Shown piece by piece: positions 55,235 to 64,000 of a stretch of 64,000 nucleotides of DNA. Origin of the DNA: AP-15 sp963785565 (GTDB lineage: Bacteria; Pseudomonadota; Alphaproteobacteria; ATCC43930; CGMCC-115725); assembly GCA_963785565.1 (NCBI GenBank), contig CAWAVV010000005.1, positions 186,001 through 250,000 on the forward strand, given 5' to 3'. A program made the position numbers and the translations under genes. A model generated the notes under the pieces. That model did no database searches. It was not told the DNA's origin and saw only the letters and a list, made by a program, of their open reading frames with translations. Each line of letters opens with the position of its first letter. Within the stretch, counting starts at the first letter, position 1.

Positions 55235-56527
55235 ATGGGTACGGTGTGGTGGCCGCGGGCGCGGCGGGTTCTACCCGGCGCCCCGGCGGCAGGATATGCG
55301 GCGAGTTCGGCGATCGCGCGCCCTGCCCCCCGCGCCTGGCTGATCGGCGAGCCCGATTTCTGGCGGCTTTGGATGGTCGGCCTGGTGGTCTTCGCGGTGC
55401 GCTGGCTCGAAATGCTGGCGGTCGCGGTGTTCGCTTACCAACGCACCGGCTCGCCCTTTATCGTGGCCGCGCTGACCATGCTGCGGATGCTGCCGATGGC
55501 GCTGTTCGGCGCGGTCATCGGCGCCGTGGCGGAACGGATCGAACGGCGCACTTCGCTGATCCTCGTCGTCGTGTCGCTGGGGCTGACCTCGCTGACACTG
55601 GCGTTGCTCGCCTTTGCCGGCGAGCTCGCTGTCTGGCAGCTCGCGGTCGGAAGTTTTTTGAACGGTATCGCCTGGACCACCGACAACCCGGTGCGGCGCA
55701 CGATGATCGGCGAGGTCGTCGGGCCCGAGCGGATGAGTGCGGCGATGTCGATCGATGTCGGGTCCAACAACGCGAGCCAGATCTTCGGCCCGACCGTCGG
55801 CGGCGTCCTGCTGGCGACATTCGGCATCGGCGGCGCCTTTACCGTCAGCGTCCTGTGCTATCTGGTCGCGGTCGCGGCGGCATTGCGCGTGCGCCATCGG
55901 AACATGGCCGGGCCGACCGGCGCACAAAGCACGCTCGCACGGATGATCGAGGGTCTGGTTCTGGTGCGGCGCGACCGCCGCCTGATCGCGGTTTTGACGA
56001 TCACCGTGATCTACAACATGTTCGCCTGGCCGGCTTCCAGCATGGTCCCGGTGATCGGCCACGACAATCTGCGGCTCGGCGCCGTCGGCATCGGCGTGCT
56101 CGCCAGCATGGGCGGGGTCGGCGCCTTTTGCGGCGCGATCGCGATCGCGCTGTTGGCCAGGCCGCCGCTGTTCTCGCGCATCTATCTCGGCGGCGTCGTG
56201 GCCTATCTGTTGCTGGTGCCGGTCTTTGCCCTGGTGCCGGATGCGGCTGCGGTTGGCAGCGTGCTGCTGCTGACCGGCCTGGCCAATGCCTGCTTCAGCA
56301 TCATGCAGGCGACCCTGGTCTATCTGTCGGCCCCGCCCGAGATGCGCAGCCGCATCTACGGCGTGCTGTCGGTGTGCATCGGGATCGGCATGTTCGGCTT
56401 TATCCTGATCGGCCTGCTCGCCGGCCTGATCGGAGCGCCATGGGCGACCGCAGCTACCGCCGGCGAGGGCATCCTCGCCCTGTTGCTGACCCGGCGCTGG
56501 TGGCGTCCGCTCGCCGCCCCAGGCTGA
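55235..56527 (+). CDS. MFS transporter, exporter type
   Basis: A 430-residue protein with about 12 predicted membrane helices starting near residue 40. It shows the MFS_3/enterobactin-exporter-like order: LWMVGLVVFAVRWLEMLAVAVFAY, then GAVAERIERR between helices 2 and 3, and NGIAWTTDNPVRRTMIGEVV. The substrate is unknown. I start it at ATG 55235 because GGAGG lies 5 bases upstream; the frame is open upstream to 55145 with an unlikely N-terminus. An overlapping 758-codon frame through this gene is a shadow. Confidence 0.82.
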   Translation: MGTVWWPRARRVLPGAPAAGYAASSAIARPAPRAWLIGEPDFWRLWMVGLVVFAVRWLEMLAVAVFAYQRTGSPFIVAALTMLRMLPMALFGAVIGAVAERIERRTSLILVVVSLGLTSLTLALLAFAGELAVWQLAVGSFLNGIAWTTDNPVRRTMIGEVVGPERMSAAMSIDVGSNNASQIFGPTVGGVLLATFGIGGAFTVSVLCYLVAVAAALRVRHRNMAGPTGAQSTLARMIEGLVLVRRDRRLIAVLTITVIYNMFAWPASSMVPVIGHDNLRLGAVGIGVLASMGGVGAFCGAIAIALLARPPLFSRIYLGGVVAYLLLVPVFALVPDAAAVGSVLLLTGLANACFSIMQATLVYLSAPPEMRSRIYGVLSVCIGIGMFGFILIGLLAGLIGAPWATAATAGEGILALLLTRRWWRPLAAPG

Positions 56528-56646
56528 CCATGTCCCCGGCTCGCGTCAGGGGCGTGTGCGCAGTCAAACCGGTCCACGGGAAGAAAGTCTTAACCATTGT
56601 CGAGATAAAGGTCGAAGCCGTTTGTGGTGTAAGGATGGTTAAGGCA

Positions 56647-57386
56647 ATGTCTTACAGTTCCGAAAAGCTGAAAGTAGTCGTGCGAGACAATTTCCTTCCG
56701 GGTTTCCTGTTTCGCTGGAGGGCAGCATTATATGGGGTGCCCGAGGCCAACCTATATTCACCGACCTACCGACCATGGGGAGGATTGCCGGAATTTCGCA
56801 CCCTCTACGACGAGATCTCTAGAGAAACTTTGCTTAACGCGGAGCAAGCTTGGATCCTCTACAGCCTAGCTCAGCAAGCACTGAATGTCGATGGCGATTT
56901 CTTAGAGGCTGGTGTCTACCGTGGTGGAACGGCTCGATTGCTTTGGCGGGTACTTGAAGGGTCGAGCCGCCAGCGATGGCTTAATTTATTTGACACATTT
57001 GGCGGAATGCCCAAAACGGATCTCCAGCGAGATCTGCATAGAGAAGATGATTTTGCTGATACGAGTGTTGAGACTGTTTCGGCGTTTGTGGGAGGAGGAC
57101 AACGAGTAATTTGCCACAAGGGGCTGATACCACAAACGTTTCGCGGTCTGGAAAATCTGCGACTCGGCTTCTCGCATATTGATGTCGACATTTATCAGTC
57201 GGTGGAGACTGTTGAGCGTTTGTTTACCCGCGGACGACGCTCGGGGGCATTATCCTCTTCGACGATTATGGATTTCCGTCTTGTCCCGGAGCACGGCGAG
57301 CGGTGGATGAGTTCTTCGCAGATAAGCCGGAGTTTCCGATTGTGCTACGCACGGGGCAGGCGATAGTGTTTCGGAGCAATCTATAG
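56647..57386 (+). pseudogene. TylF/MycF-like O-methyltransferase, frameshifted
   Basis: The first frame (from ATG 56647, or 56635) reads YRPWGGLPEFRTLYDEI, then DGDFLEAGVYRGGTARLLWR, the SAM-binding region, NLFDTFGGMP and LGFSHIDVDIYQSVETVERL. The conserved continuation GGIILFDDYGFPSCPGARRA and VDEFFADKPEF is in another frame, ending at the TAG at 57384-57386. The switch lies near 57220-57245. Without it the second metal-site motif (FDDYG) is lost. The sequence is noticeably more AT-rich than its neighbours, suggesting transfer. It could be a sequencing indel. Confidence 0.75.
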
Positions 57387-57710
57387 TCGATTATGTATGT
57401 AGCTGAGCGGATTGCGTCTACAAGAACGCGCTATGTGACTGGCGGTCCGCGCTGACAGATTTACCGTTAAAACGGGCGTTTCCGATCGAACGCCATTTCG
57501 ACGCAGCGTTCGGTTCAATAGCCTGGATGCCGCATCCCTGCACGAGCACGCGGCGTGGCACGGTCTCAGGGCTGTAGCAGACCCGTTGCCCGGCATCGCG
57601 ACCGCGGCGCCGCCCGTCGAAATCTTCTCGGCGACCGTCGCCAGCGATGTATCCTTGGCGCAGCACAGCGACCGGCGGCGGCGAAATGCTGGTGGCAACG
57701 GGAGAAAAAG
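57387..57710. other. Intergenic gap, no gene seen
   Basis: About 320 bases show no frame with a good start or recognisable motif. A frame ending near 57580 reads LTDLPLKRAFPIERHFDAAF, which looks protein-like but has no start I trust, so it may be a remnant. The last 60 bases are the leader of the acyl-CoA dehydrogenase-like gene, with GGGAG as ribosome site. Confidence 0.45.
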
Positions 57711-58919
57711 ATGGCGACAGTCGAGTTGGATTTAGCACCCGCCGAGACGCGCGGCATCGATTATGTGGCGCGCGCGCGTGCCCTCGCGCCATTGCTCGAA
57801 GACGCCGCGGACGAGATCGAGGAGCGCCGCCAGCTGCCCGAACGCGTGGTCGAGGCGCTGGTCGAGGGCGGCTTTTTCCGTCTGCTGCTGCCGCGCTCCT
57901 TGGGCGGCGCCGAGCTTCACCCGCTGACCTACGTCCAGGTGCTCGAGGAAATCGGCAAGGCCGAGCCCAGCACCGCCTGGTCCTTGGGCCAGAATTCGGG
58001 ATGCTCGATGACCGCGCCCTATCTCGACCCGGCGGTCGCGCGCGAGGTCTTCGGGCCGCCGCGCGGCATTCTCGCCTGGGGACCGGAATTACCCGGCGCC
58101 GGGCGGGGCGTCGCGGTCGAGGGCGGGATTCGCGTCACCGGGCGCTGGGGGTTCGCCACCGGCAGCCGCCACGCCACCTGGCTCGGTGCGCACGTGCCGG
58201 TCTTCGAGCCCGACGGCGCCCCGCGCATGAACCCGAACGGCCGCCCGTTCGTGCGCACCGTGCTGTTCCCCAAGACCAGCGCCAAGATCATCGACAACTG
58301 GCAAGTCATCGGCCTCAGGGGCACCGGCAGCGACAGCTACGCGGTAGAGGATCTCTTCGTGCCTCAGAAATACACCGCTTCGCGCGACAATCAGGCCGAG
58401 CGGCGCGAGCCCGGCCTGCTCTACAAGTTCACCAGCGGCATGGTCTATGCGATGGGGTTTTCGAATGTGTCCTTGGGCATCGCCCGCGGCGCGCTCGAGG
58501 CGTTCATCGTTCTGGCGCGCGACAAAATCCCGCGCGGCGCCCGCAACCCGTTGCGCCAGAACAACGTGATCCAGGCGCAGGTGGCGCAATGCGAGGCGCG
58601 GCTGCGCTCCTGTCGAGCGTTTATCCACGCGACGTTGCGGGAAATGTGGGACGCGGCCGAGCGCACCGGCGACTTCCTGCCAGAGCAGCACGCCAGGCTG
58701 CGCCTTGCCTCGACCTGGGCGATCCAGCAATCGCGCGAGGTCGTCGCCGCGGTCTACAGCGCCGCCGGCGCCACCGCGATCTTCAACGAGAACCCGTTCG
58801 AACGCCGGCTCAGGGACATGCACGCCGGCAGCCAGCAGGGCCAGGGCCGCCCGGTCCACTTCGAAACCGTCGGCCAGATCCTGCTCGGGCTCCCTCCCGA
58901 AGGCCGCATGTTCCGGTAG
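57711..58919 (+). CDS. Acyl-CoA dehydrogenase-like flavoprotein
   Basis: This 402-residue protein has an acyl-CoA dehydrogenase fold: N-terminal helical domain with PERVVEALVEGGFFRLLLP, middle beta domain with GGIRVTGRWGFATGSRHATWLGAH, NWQVIGLRGTGSDSYAVEDLFVP, and a C-terminal helical domain ending RRLRDMHAGSQQGQGRPVHFE. The W-x-F-A-T-G-S and RD.H motifs are shared with group D flavin monooxygenases (HsaA/HpaB-related) as well as acyl-CoA dehydrogenases, so the substrate is uncertain. GGGAG precedes ATG 57711. Confidence 0.82.
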   Translation: MATVELDLAPAETRGIDYVARARALAPLLEDAADEIEERRQLPERVVEALVEGGFFRLLLPRSLGGAELHPLTYVQVLEEIGKAEPSTAWSLGQNSGCSMTAPYLDPAVAREVFGPPRGILAWGPELPGAGRGVAVEGGIRVTGRWGFATGSRHATWLGAHVPVFEPDGAPRMNPNGRPFVRTVLFPKTSAKIIDNWQVIGLRGTGSDSYAVEDLFVPQKYTASRDNQAERREPGLLYKFTSGMVYAMGFSNVSLGIARGALEAFIVLARDKIPRGARNPLRQNNVIQAQVAQCEARLRSCRAFIHATLREMWDAAERTGDFLPEQHARLRLASTWAIQQSREVVAAVYSAAGATAIFNENPFERRLRDMHAGSQQGQGRPVHFETVGQILLGLPPEGRMFR

Positions 58920-59041
58920 CCAGAAGCTCAGCCGCCCAGCACCCCGGACGTCCGGCTCGCCTGAATGGGGAGGATTGAAACACCTTGCGCGTCCGCAGCG
59001 CCGGGTGGTGCGGGCGGCCTGGTCGATGTAATCTCGGCGCC

Positions 59042-59791
59042 ATGCCGCGGCTCAGCGTCAACCTGAACAAGATCGCGCTGCTGCGCAACTCGCGGCGCAC
59101 CGGGGTGCCGGATGTGGTGCGCTTTGGCCGGATCGCGCATGATGCCGGCGCCGACGGGCTGACCATCCATCCGCGCCCGGACGAGCGCCACATCCGCCGC
59201 GACGACGTCTTCGCGATCGCCGAGCTGATGCGGCCGTGGCGGCCGGGTTTCGAGCTCAACATCGAAGGCTACCCCGATCGGCGCCTTCTCGATCTCGTCG
59301 CCGGGATCAGGCCCGAGCAATGCACGCTGGTGCCGGACCCGCCCGACGCCTTGACCTCGGAGGAAGGCTGGAAGCTGGACGCGGCGCAGCACCGCCTGGT
59401 CGATCTGGCGCTCGCCGAGCTGAAGCCGCTCGGCATCCGCGTGATCCTGTTCCTCGACCCCGACCCGGCCGCCGTCGCCCCGGTCCACACCACCGGCGCC
59501 GACGGCATCGAGATCTACACCGGCGGCTATGCCGCGGCGTTTCGCGCGGGGAGCTCGGACGGGCTGCTGCGGGCCTGCGCCGCGACCGCGGAGCGCGCCG
59601 CGGCGCTCGGCTTGGTGGTCAATATCGGCCACGATCTCAACCTCGACAATCTGCCGCCCTTGGCCGCCGCGTTGCCGGCGGTGGCCGAGGCCTCGATCGG
59701 GCACGAGCTGACCGCCGACGCGCTGGTCATGGGCTTTGCCGATGCGGTGCGGGCCTACCGCGCCGCGCTGAACCGCGCCACTGCAACCTGA
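59042..59791 (+). CDS. pdxJ: Pyridoxine 5'-phosphate synthase
   Basis: This 249-residue TIM-barrel enzyme joins 1-deoxyxylulose 5-phosphate with 3-amino-1-hydroxyacetone 1-phosphate in vitamin B6 synthesis. It has RLSVNLNKIALLRNSR, HPRPDERHIRRDDV, ELNIEGYP, TLVPDPPDALTSEEGW, DGIEIYTGGYA and VNIGHDLNLDNL, the PdxJ series in order. I start it at ATG 59042. It appears to stand alone here rather than next to acpS or recO as in some relatives. Confidence 0.93.
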   Translation: MPRLSVNLNKIALLRNSRRTGVPDVVRFGRIAHDAGADGLTIHPRPDERHIRRDDVFAIAELMRPWRPGFELNIEGYPDRRLLDLVAGIRPEQCTLVPDPPDALTSEEGWKLDAAQHRLVDLALAELKPLGIRVILFLDPDPAAVAPVHTTGADGIEIYTGGYAAAFRAGSSDGLLRACAATAERAAALGLVVNIGHDLNLDNLPPLAAALPAVAEASIGHELTADALVMGFADAVRAYRAALNRATAT

Positions 59792-59914
59792 CCGCCATCC
59801 CAGCGAACACCGCCGAGTTGCGCGGCGCGGTATGATATAAGTCCCGACGGAGGATGGGCGCCGGGAAGCGAGTATTCATGGGTGACCCGCCGGGCGACGA
59901 GGATGCCTGCCGCG

Positions 59915-60403
59915 ATGAGGTATGTCAGACGGGTGCTGCAGCCGGGCGAAGCAGTTGTTTATGAGACGCAGCTGCATTGGCTTATCTATTTGCGGGCGAT
60001 CGTGGCGCTGATCGTTTGCCTCGTTCTTGCCGGATCGGCGCTCTCTGTCGCGAGCGACCAGAGGCAATATTTCAGCCTCGCGCTGTGGATCGGAGCGGCG
60101 ATATTCGCCCTGTTCGCGCTGTCGACCGGACTAGGCGCGTTCGTTCGCCGCGCGACGACCGAACTCGCGATCACCGATCATCGGGTCATCTACAAGACCG
60201 GGCTGCTGTCGCGCCATACCCTCGAGATGAACATTTCCAAGGTCGAGAGCGTCGACGTCAACCAGACGATCCTCGGTCGCATCCTCGGCTATGGCACGAT
60301 CATTGTCCGCGGCACCGGCGGCAGTCTCGAGCCGATGCGGCAGATCGCCGACCCGCTGACCTTCCGCAGCCACATCACGGCGGCGGATCAGGCCCACGCG
60401 TAG
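59915..60403 (+). CDS. Bacterial PH-domain membrane protein
   Basis: A 162-residue protein has two transmembrane helices (about 24-42 and 54-75) followed by a bacterial pleckstrin-homology-type domain (bPH_2/YdbS-like): TELAITDHRVIYKTGLLSRHTLEMNI, SKVESVDVNQTILGRILGYG and IIVRGTGGSLEPM. Such proteins are inner-membrane proteins of unknown role. ATG 59915 gives the common MRYVRRVLQPGE opening; in-frame starts at 59882 and 59903 are possible. Confidence 0.82.
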   Translation: MRYVRRVLQPGEAVVYETQLHWLIYLRAIVALIVCLVLAGSALSVASDQRQYFSLALWIGAAIFALFALSTGLGAFVRRATTELAITDHRVIYKTGLLSRHTLEMNISKVESVDVNQTILGRILGYGTIIVRGTGGSLEPMRQIADPLTFRSHITAADQAHA

Positions 60404-60630
60404 CCAGGCGCAGCAACCTGGCCGCGGTGGCGAGCCGCCCCGCGAGCGGCGCAAAACCGGTCCGATGCGTATGCCGCCATGGGAGCGGGCCACCTGGACG
60501 CACGCCTATAAAGCATCTGGCTTGCGGGGCGCTTCTCCCGTAAGCTCGCGACCGATTTCAAAGCAGGAACCCCGCCCCGACCGATTGTTCGAAATGCGCG
60601 ATCGGGGCTTGTCACGAGGAGTTGGCCCTG

Positions 60631-62148
60631 GTGCCGTGTCGCCGCTCGACCTTGATGCGCCGCGCTGCCGTTGTCGCGGCCGCCGCGTTCCTGTTTGCTG
60701 CCCCGGCAGCTGTTGTGACCGCGCCGGCCATGGCTCACCCGGCGCCCGACGGCTTCGCCGATCTGGCCGCCAGGCTGTTGCCGTCGGTGGTCAATATCTC
60801 GACGACGCAGACGTTGAAAACCGCCGGCGGGGGCGAGCAGGACGCGCCAGACATGCCGCAGTTTCCACCGGGCTCGCCGTTCGAAAAGTTCTTTCACGAC
60901 TTCCTCGATCACGGCGTGCCCAAGGGTGAGCACCCCGACCTCGGATCGCGCAAGGCGACCTCGCTCGGCTCCGGCTTCGTCATCGATCCGGCGGGATACA
61001 TCGTCACCAACAACCACGTCATCGCCGATGCCGATCAGATCACCGTCATCTTGCACGACAACACCAATTTGAAGGCAACGGTCGTCGGCCGGGACACCAA
61101 AACCGACCTCGCCCTGCTGAAGGTCAAAACAGACAAGCCGCTGCCGGCGACGGTCTGGGGCAACAGCGACGCCGCGCGGGTCGGCGACTGGGTGCTGGCG
61201 ATCGGCAATCCGTTCGGGCTCGGCGGCAGCGTCACCGCGGGCATACTGTCGGCGCGCCAGCGCGATATCAATTCCGGCCCGTATGACGATTTTCTGCAAA
61301 CCGATGCGCCGATCAATCGGGGCAACTCCGGCGGCCCGATGTTCGACATGGATGGCCGGGTCATCGGCATCAACACGGCGATTTATTCGCCCTCCGGCGG
61401 CTCGATCGGGATCGGGTTCGCCATCCCTTCGGCGCTGGCCAAGCTTGTCGTCGCCGAGCTTAAGGAAGAGGCCGACCATACCGTGCACCGCGGCTGGCTC
61501 GGCGTTCGCATCCAGGCGGTGACCGACGAGATCGCCGAAAGCCTCGGGCTCGTCAAGGCGCGCGGCGCGCTGGTCGCCAGCCTCAGCGACAAGGGGCCGG
61601 CGCAGGCCGCCGGAATCCAGCCGGGCGATGTGATCTTGAAGTTCGACGGTAAGGACGTCGAGGACATGCGGCAGCTGCCGCGGCTTGTCGCCGAGACGCC
61701 GGTAAACAAGGCGGTTGCGGTCGTCTTGTGGCGAAAGCGCGCCGAAACCACGGTTTCGGTCAAGATCGCCAAGCTTGACGAGAGCGATCAGCAGGTGGCC
61801 AGCGCGCAGGATGCGCCCAAGAAAACAGCCAGGACCGAGACCGGCGTCGTCAAGATGCTCGGCCTGACCCTCTCCGGGATCACCCCCGACCTCAAGGATA
61901 AGTTTTCTCTGGGCAACGATGCCAAAGGCGTCGTCGTCGTCGATGTTGCCAAGGACAGTTCGGCCGCCGACAGAGGGGTGCACCCCGGCGACCTGATTAT
62001 GGAGGCCGCGCAGGAGGAGGTGAGAAACCCGCAGGACCTCAGCAGCAAGATCGACGAGGCGAAAAAATCCGGGCGCAAATCGATCCTGTTGCTCGTCGAG
62101 CGGCAGGGCGATCTACACTTTGTCGCCCTTCGTCTCGACCAGAGTTGA
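60631..62148 (+). CDS. HtrA/DegP-type periplasmic serine protease
   Basis: A 505-residue protein has a signal peptide (hydrophobic run to about residue 30, cut after PAMA) and a trypsin-like domain with catalytic His in TNNHVIAD (about 129), Asp in TKTDLALLKV (about 159) and Ser in GNSGGPMF (about 233). Two PDZ domains (about 270-365 and 400-500) follow. It degrades or refolds misfolded envelope proteins. I prefer GTG 60631, 9 bases after GAGGAG; a TTG at 60622 and an ATG at 60655 are in frame. Confidence 0.93.
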   Translation: MPCRRSTLMRRAAVVAAAAFLFAAPAAVVTAPAMAHPAPDGFADLAARLLPSVVNISTTQTLKTAGGGEQDAPDMPQFPPGSPFEKFFHDFLDHGVPKGEHPDLGSRKATSLGSGFVIDPAGYIVTNNHVIADADQITVILHDNTNLKATVVGRDTKTDLALLKVKTDKPLPATVWGNSDAARVGDWVLAIGNPFGLGGSVTAGILSARQRDINSGPYDDFLQTDAPINRGNSGGPMFDMDGRVIGINTAIYSPSGGSIGIGFAIPSALAKLVVAELKEEADHTVHRGWLGVRIQAVTDEIAESLGLVKARGALVASLSDKGPAQAAGIQPGDVILKFDGKDVEDMRQLPRLVAETPVNKAVAVVLWRKRAETTVSVKIAKLDESDQQVASAQDAPKKTARTETGVVKMLGLTLSGITPDLKDKFSLGNDAKGVVVVDVAKDSSAADRGVHPGDLIMEAAQEEVRNPQDLSSKIDEAKKSGRKSILLLVERQGDLHFVALRLDQS

Positions 62149-62161
62149 GAGGAATGGCGGC

Positions 62162-63044
62162 TCAGGCGGCGAATTCCGCCTTCCGATATCCTTGGGCATA
62201 GAGGAGACCGGTCAGATCGGCATGGTCGAGACGCCAGCGCGCGGCGGCAGCGACCGCGGGTTTGGCGCGAAAGGCGATACCGATGCCGGCGGCGGTCAAC
62301 ATCGGCAGGTCGTTGGCGCCATCGCCGACGGCTATGGTCTGAGCGAGCCGGATGCCGCGCTGGGCGGCGATCGCCAGCAATGTCTCCCGCTTGGTCTCGC
62401 TGGTTACGATCGGCGGCAGCACCTTGCCGGTAACGCGGCCGCCGGCGACCTCCAGCCGATTGGCGACGATGCGGTCGAAACCGAGTTCGGCCCCGACCCG
62501 GTCGGCGAAGACCGTGAACCCGCCGGTGGCAAGCGCGGTCATCGCGCCATCGCGCCGCATCGTCGCGACCAGGGTGCGTGCTCCGGGCGTCAGACGAATT
62601 CGCGTGGCCGCCGCGTCGAGGATACACGGCTCGATTCCGCGCAACAGTGCGACGCGGGCCTCGAGCGCGGCGACAAAGTCGATCTCCCCGTTCATCGCCC
62701 GGCGGGTGATTTCGGCAACCTGTGGGCCGACCCCGAGGATCACGGCCAGTTCGTCGAGCATTTCGTTTTCGATGACTGTCGATTCGAGGTCGGCGACGAG
62801 CAGCCGCTTGCGCCGCCCGGCAACCGGTTGAACCAGGATGTCGACCGGGGCGCCGCGAACAACGCTGCGCGCGGCGCGGGCCGATCGCCGCCGGGTCCGA
62901 GGCATCGATAATGAAATCGCAGGCTTCGTCCGGTGCGAGCCAGACCGGTTCGGCCTCGATCGCCAGCGCCGCGGCGACCGAAGCGGCGAGGCCGGAAAGG
63001 CCGCGATCGGCGGCGGCGGCGATCAAGGTGAGGGCGATGCGCAT
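62162..63044 (-). pseudogene. serB: Phosphoserine phosphatase SerB, frame-interrupted
   Basis: SerB makes L-serine from phosphoserine. The N-terminal part from ATG 63044 (MRIALTLIAAAADRGLSGLA to DASDPAAIGP) and the catalytic part (VRGAPVDILVQPVAGRRKRLL onward to 62162) lie in different frames, with the switch near 62876-62890. The HAD motifs are LVADLESTVIENE, LATGGFTVFADR, a Lys in GKVLPP / SETKRE and VGDGANDLPML. The catalytic part alone can be read from ATG 62905 and could be active. The second Asp of the usual DxDxT is Glu here (DLEST). A sequencing indel is a fair alternative. Confidence 0.8.
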
Positions 63045-64000
63045 GGGTGGTCGTCCTACGCCGAGAGGCGGCCGGGCGACAAGCGGCTCGCGGCCAATTC
63101 GGCGCTCGCGCCAGCCGCCATCGTCATCGCCGGTCCGACGGCAAGCGGCAAATCCGCGCTGGCGCTAGAGCTGGCAGAGGCGTTTGCCGGGACCGTCATC
63201 AACGCCGACAGCCTGCAGTGCTATCGAGACTTGGTGATTTTGACCGCGCGGCCCGATGCTGCGAATTGCGCCCGCGCACCGCATCGGCTCTACGGTTTTC
63301 TCGATGCCGCGGAACGCGGCTCCGCCGCCAGGTGGCGTGCGCTCGCCCTTGCCGAGATGGAGGGAGCGACGACGGCCGGCCGGTTGCCGATTGTTGTCGG
63401 CGGAACCGGCCTTTACCTCCGCGCGCTGGCGCTCGGGTTGGCGCCCGTTCCCGACATACCCCAAGCGGTCCGGCACAAGGCATTGGCACTCCACCGCGCG
63501 CTGGGCGGGGCGGCGTTTCGCGAGCAACTGGCGAGGCTCGATGCCGATTCCGCCCGCCGGCTTCACGCCGCGGATAGCCAACGCCTGGTGCGCGCCTATG
63601 AGGTGGTGCGCGCTACCGGGATCCCCATCGGCGCATGGCGCTGCCAGCGCCATGTACAGGCGGCCTACCGCTTTACAACGGTTCTGCTGATGCCGCCACG
63701 TGACCGGCTCTACGCCGCCTGCGACGCACGCTTTGCCGCAATGATCGAGAGGGGGGCGCTCGCCGAGGCCGCGGCGCTCGCGGGTCGCGGCCTCGATCCT
63801 GGTCTGCCGGCAATGAAGGCTGTCGGGCTGCCCGAGCTGATACGCCATTGGCGCGGCGAGATCCCGCTCGCGGAAGCGGTCGCTGCCGGGCAGCGCGCGA
63901 CGCGGCGCTATGCGAAGCGACAAATGACCTGGTTCCGCCATCAAATCGCGCCGGATCTGATCCTCGATGAGCAATTTTCGCAAAGTTTGTTGCACCGCTC
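63043..64000 (+). CDS. miaA: tRNA dimethylallyltransferase MiaA, partial, start frame unclear
   Basis: MiaA adds dimethylallyl to A37 of tRNAs that read UNN codons. From 63111 the frame reads PAAIVIAGPTASGKSALAL with the P-loop GPTASGKS, then INADSLQCYRDL, PIVVGGTGLYLRAL, DSQRLVRAYEVVRATGIP and, near the edge, ATRRYAKRQMTWFRHQ. This frame has no ATG, GTG or TTG before the P-loop back to at least 62901. The expected ATG (63043), divergent from serB, is in another frame. An indel between 63046 and 63110 would join them. The 3' end is cut by the window. Confidence 0.82.

Noticed and set aside
55090..56620. Plus-strand frame of 758 codons overlapping the MFS gene
   Set aside because: Through the MFS region it is Arg/Gly-rich shadow sequence; only its end, the TylF part, is real and is annotated separately.
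57647..58978. Plus-strand frame of 443 codons overlapping the acyl-CoA dehydrogenase-like gene
   Set aside because: Arg/Ala-rich shadow in another frame without any family motif.

Overview
The window looks like chromosome of a high-GC alphaproteobacterium, probably Rhodospirillales-like. The evidence is the DUF4167-clpB pair, alphaproteobacterial pdxJ/serB/HtrA relatives, a GcrA-type zinc-finger protein, a DUF6456 protein, and a GTTC-N7-GTTC LexA box. I did not try to name a genus. I recognised no tRNA, rRNA or CRISPR array.

Region A (1-3.3 kb) is host: a DUF4167 protein and the disaggregase ClpB. Region B (3.3-34.7 kb) is a phage-like island. Its left edge holds a leftward Xre/S24 repressor facing a rightward control block: a small GcrA C-terminal-like protein, a LexA box, a DUF6456 protein and a strong sigma70-type promoter. 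A long rightward structural array follows: terminase large subunit, portal, prohead protease, major capsid protein, head-tail connectors, major tail protein, frameshifted G/GT chaperones, tape measure, DUF2460, DUF2163, NlpC/P60 peptidase and tail hub. The backbone order matches that of Rhodobacter-type gene transfer agents (GTAs) and related siphophages. I find no integrase, replication gene, small terminase or att repeat. Two blocks of adhesin-like genes, three of them with Sec-type signal peptides, are inserted into the head module, at 7.0-10.2 kb between terminase and portal and at 11.9-19.3 kb between portal and protease. An intrinsic terminator lies inside the array just before the capsid gene.

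Region C (34.7-43 kb) is host again and partly decayed: a small membrane protein, an AlaC-like aminotransferase, a KirBac-type K+ channel, an ISNCY-type transposase relic, a broken EthD-like gene, a DUF3750 lipoprotein-like protein, a DUF5131 protein, two gene-poor gaps and a secreted Gly/Pro-rich protein.

Region D (43-50.9 kb) has a Na/Pi cotransporter translationally coupled to polyphosphate kinase 2, then a P2-type cation ATPase, a small secreted protein, a PEP mutase/isocitrate lyase family enzyme and an RluA-type pseudouridine synthase. Region E (50.9-52.1 kb) is a graveyard of IS5 and IS110 relics.

Region F (52-64 kb) holds a cytochrome c, MsrA, a CYTH-CHAD protein, an MFS exporter, a frameshifted TylF-like methyltransferase, an acyl-CoA dehydrogenase-like flavoprotein, PdxJ, a bacterial PH-domain membrane protein, an HtrA protease, and divergent serB and miaA. 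The reading frames of serB and miaA are both interrupted near their 5' ends; miaA runs off the window.

Working model for the island: the Xre/S24 repressor and host LexA hold the control block off. On DNA damage the DUF6456 protein, and possibly the GcrA-like protein, switches on the structural operon, which encodes a full siphovirus-like particle but nothing visible for its own replication or integration.
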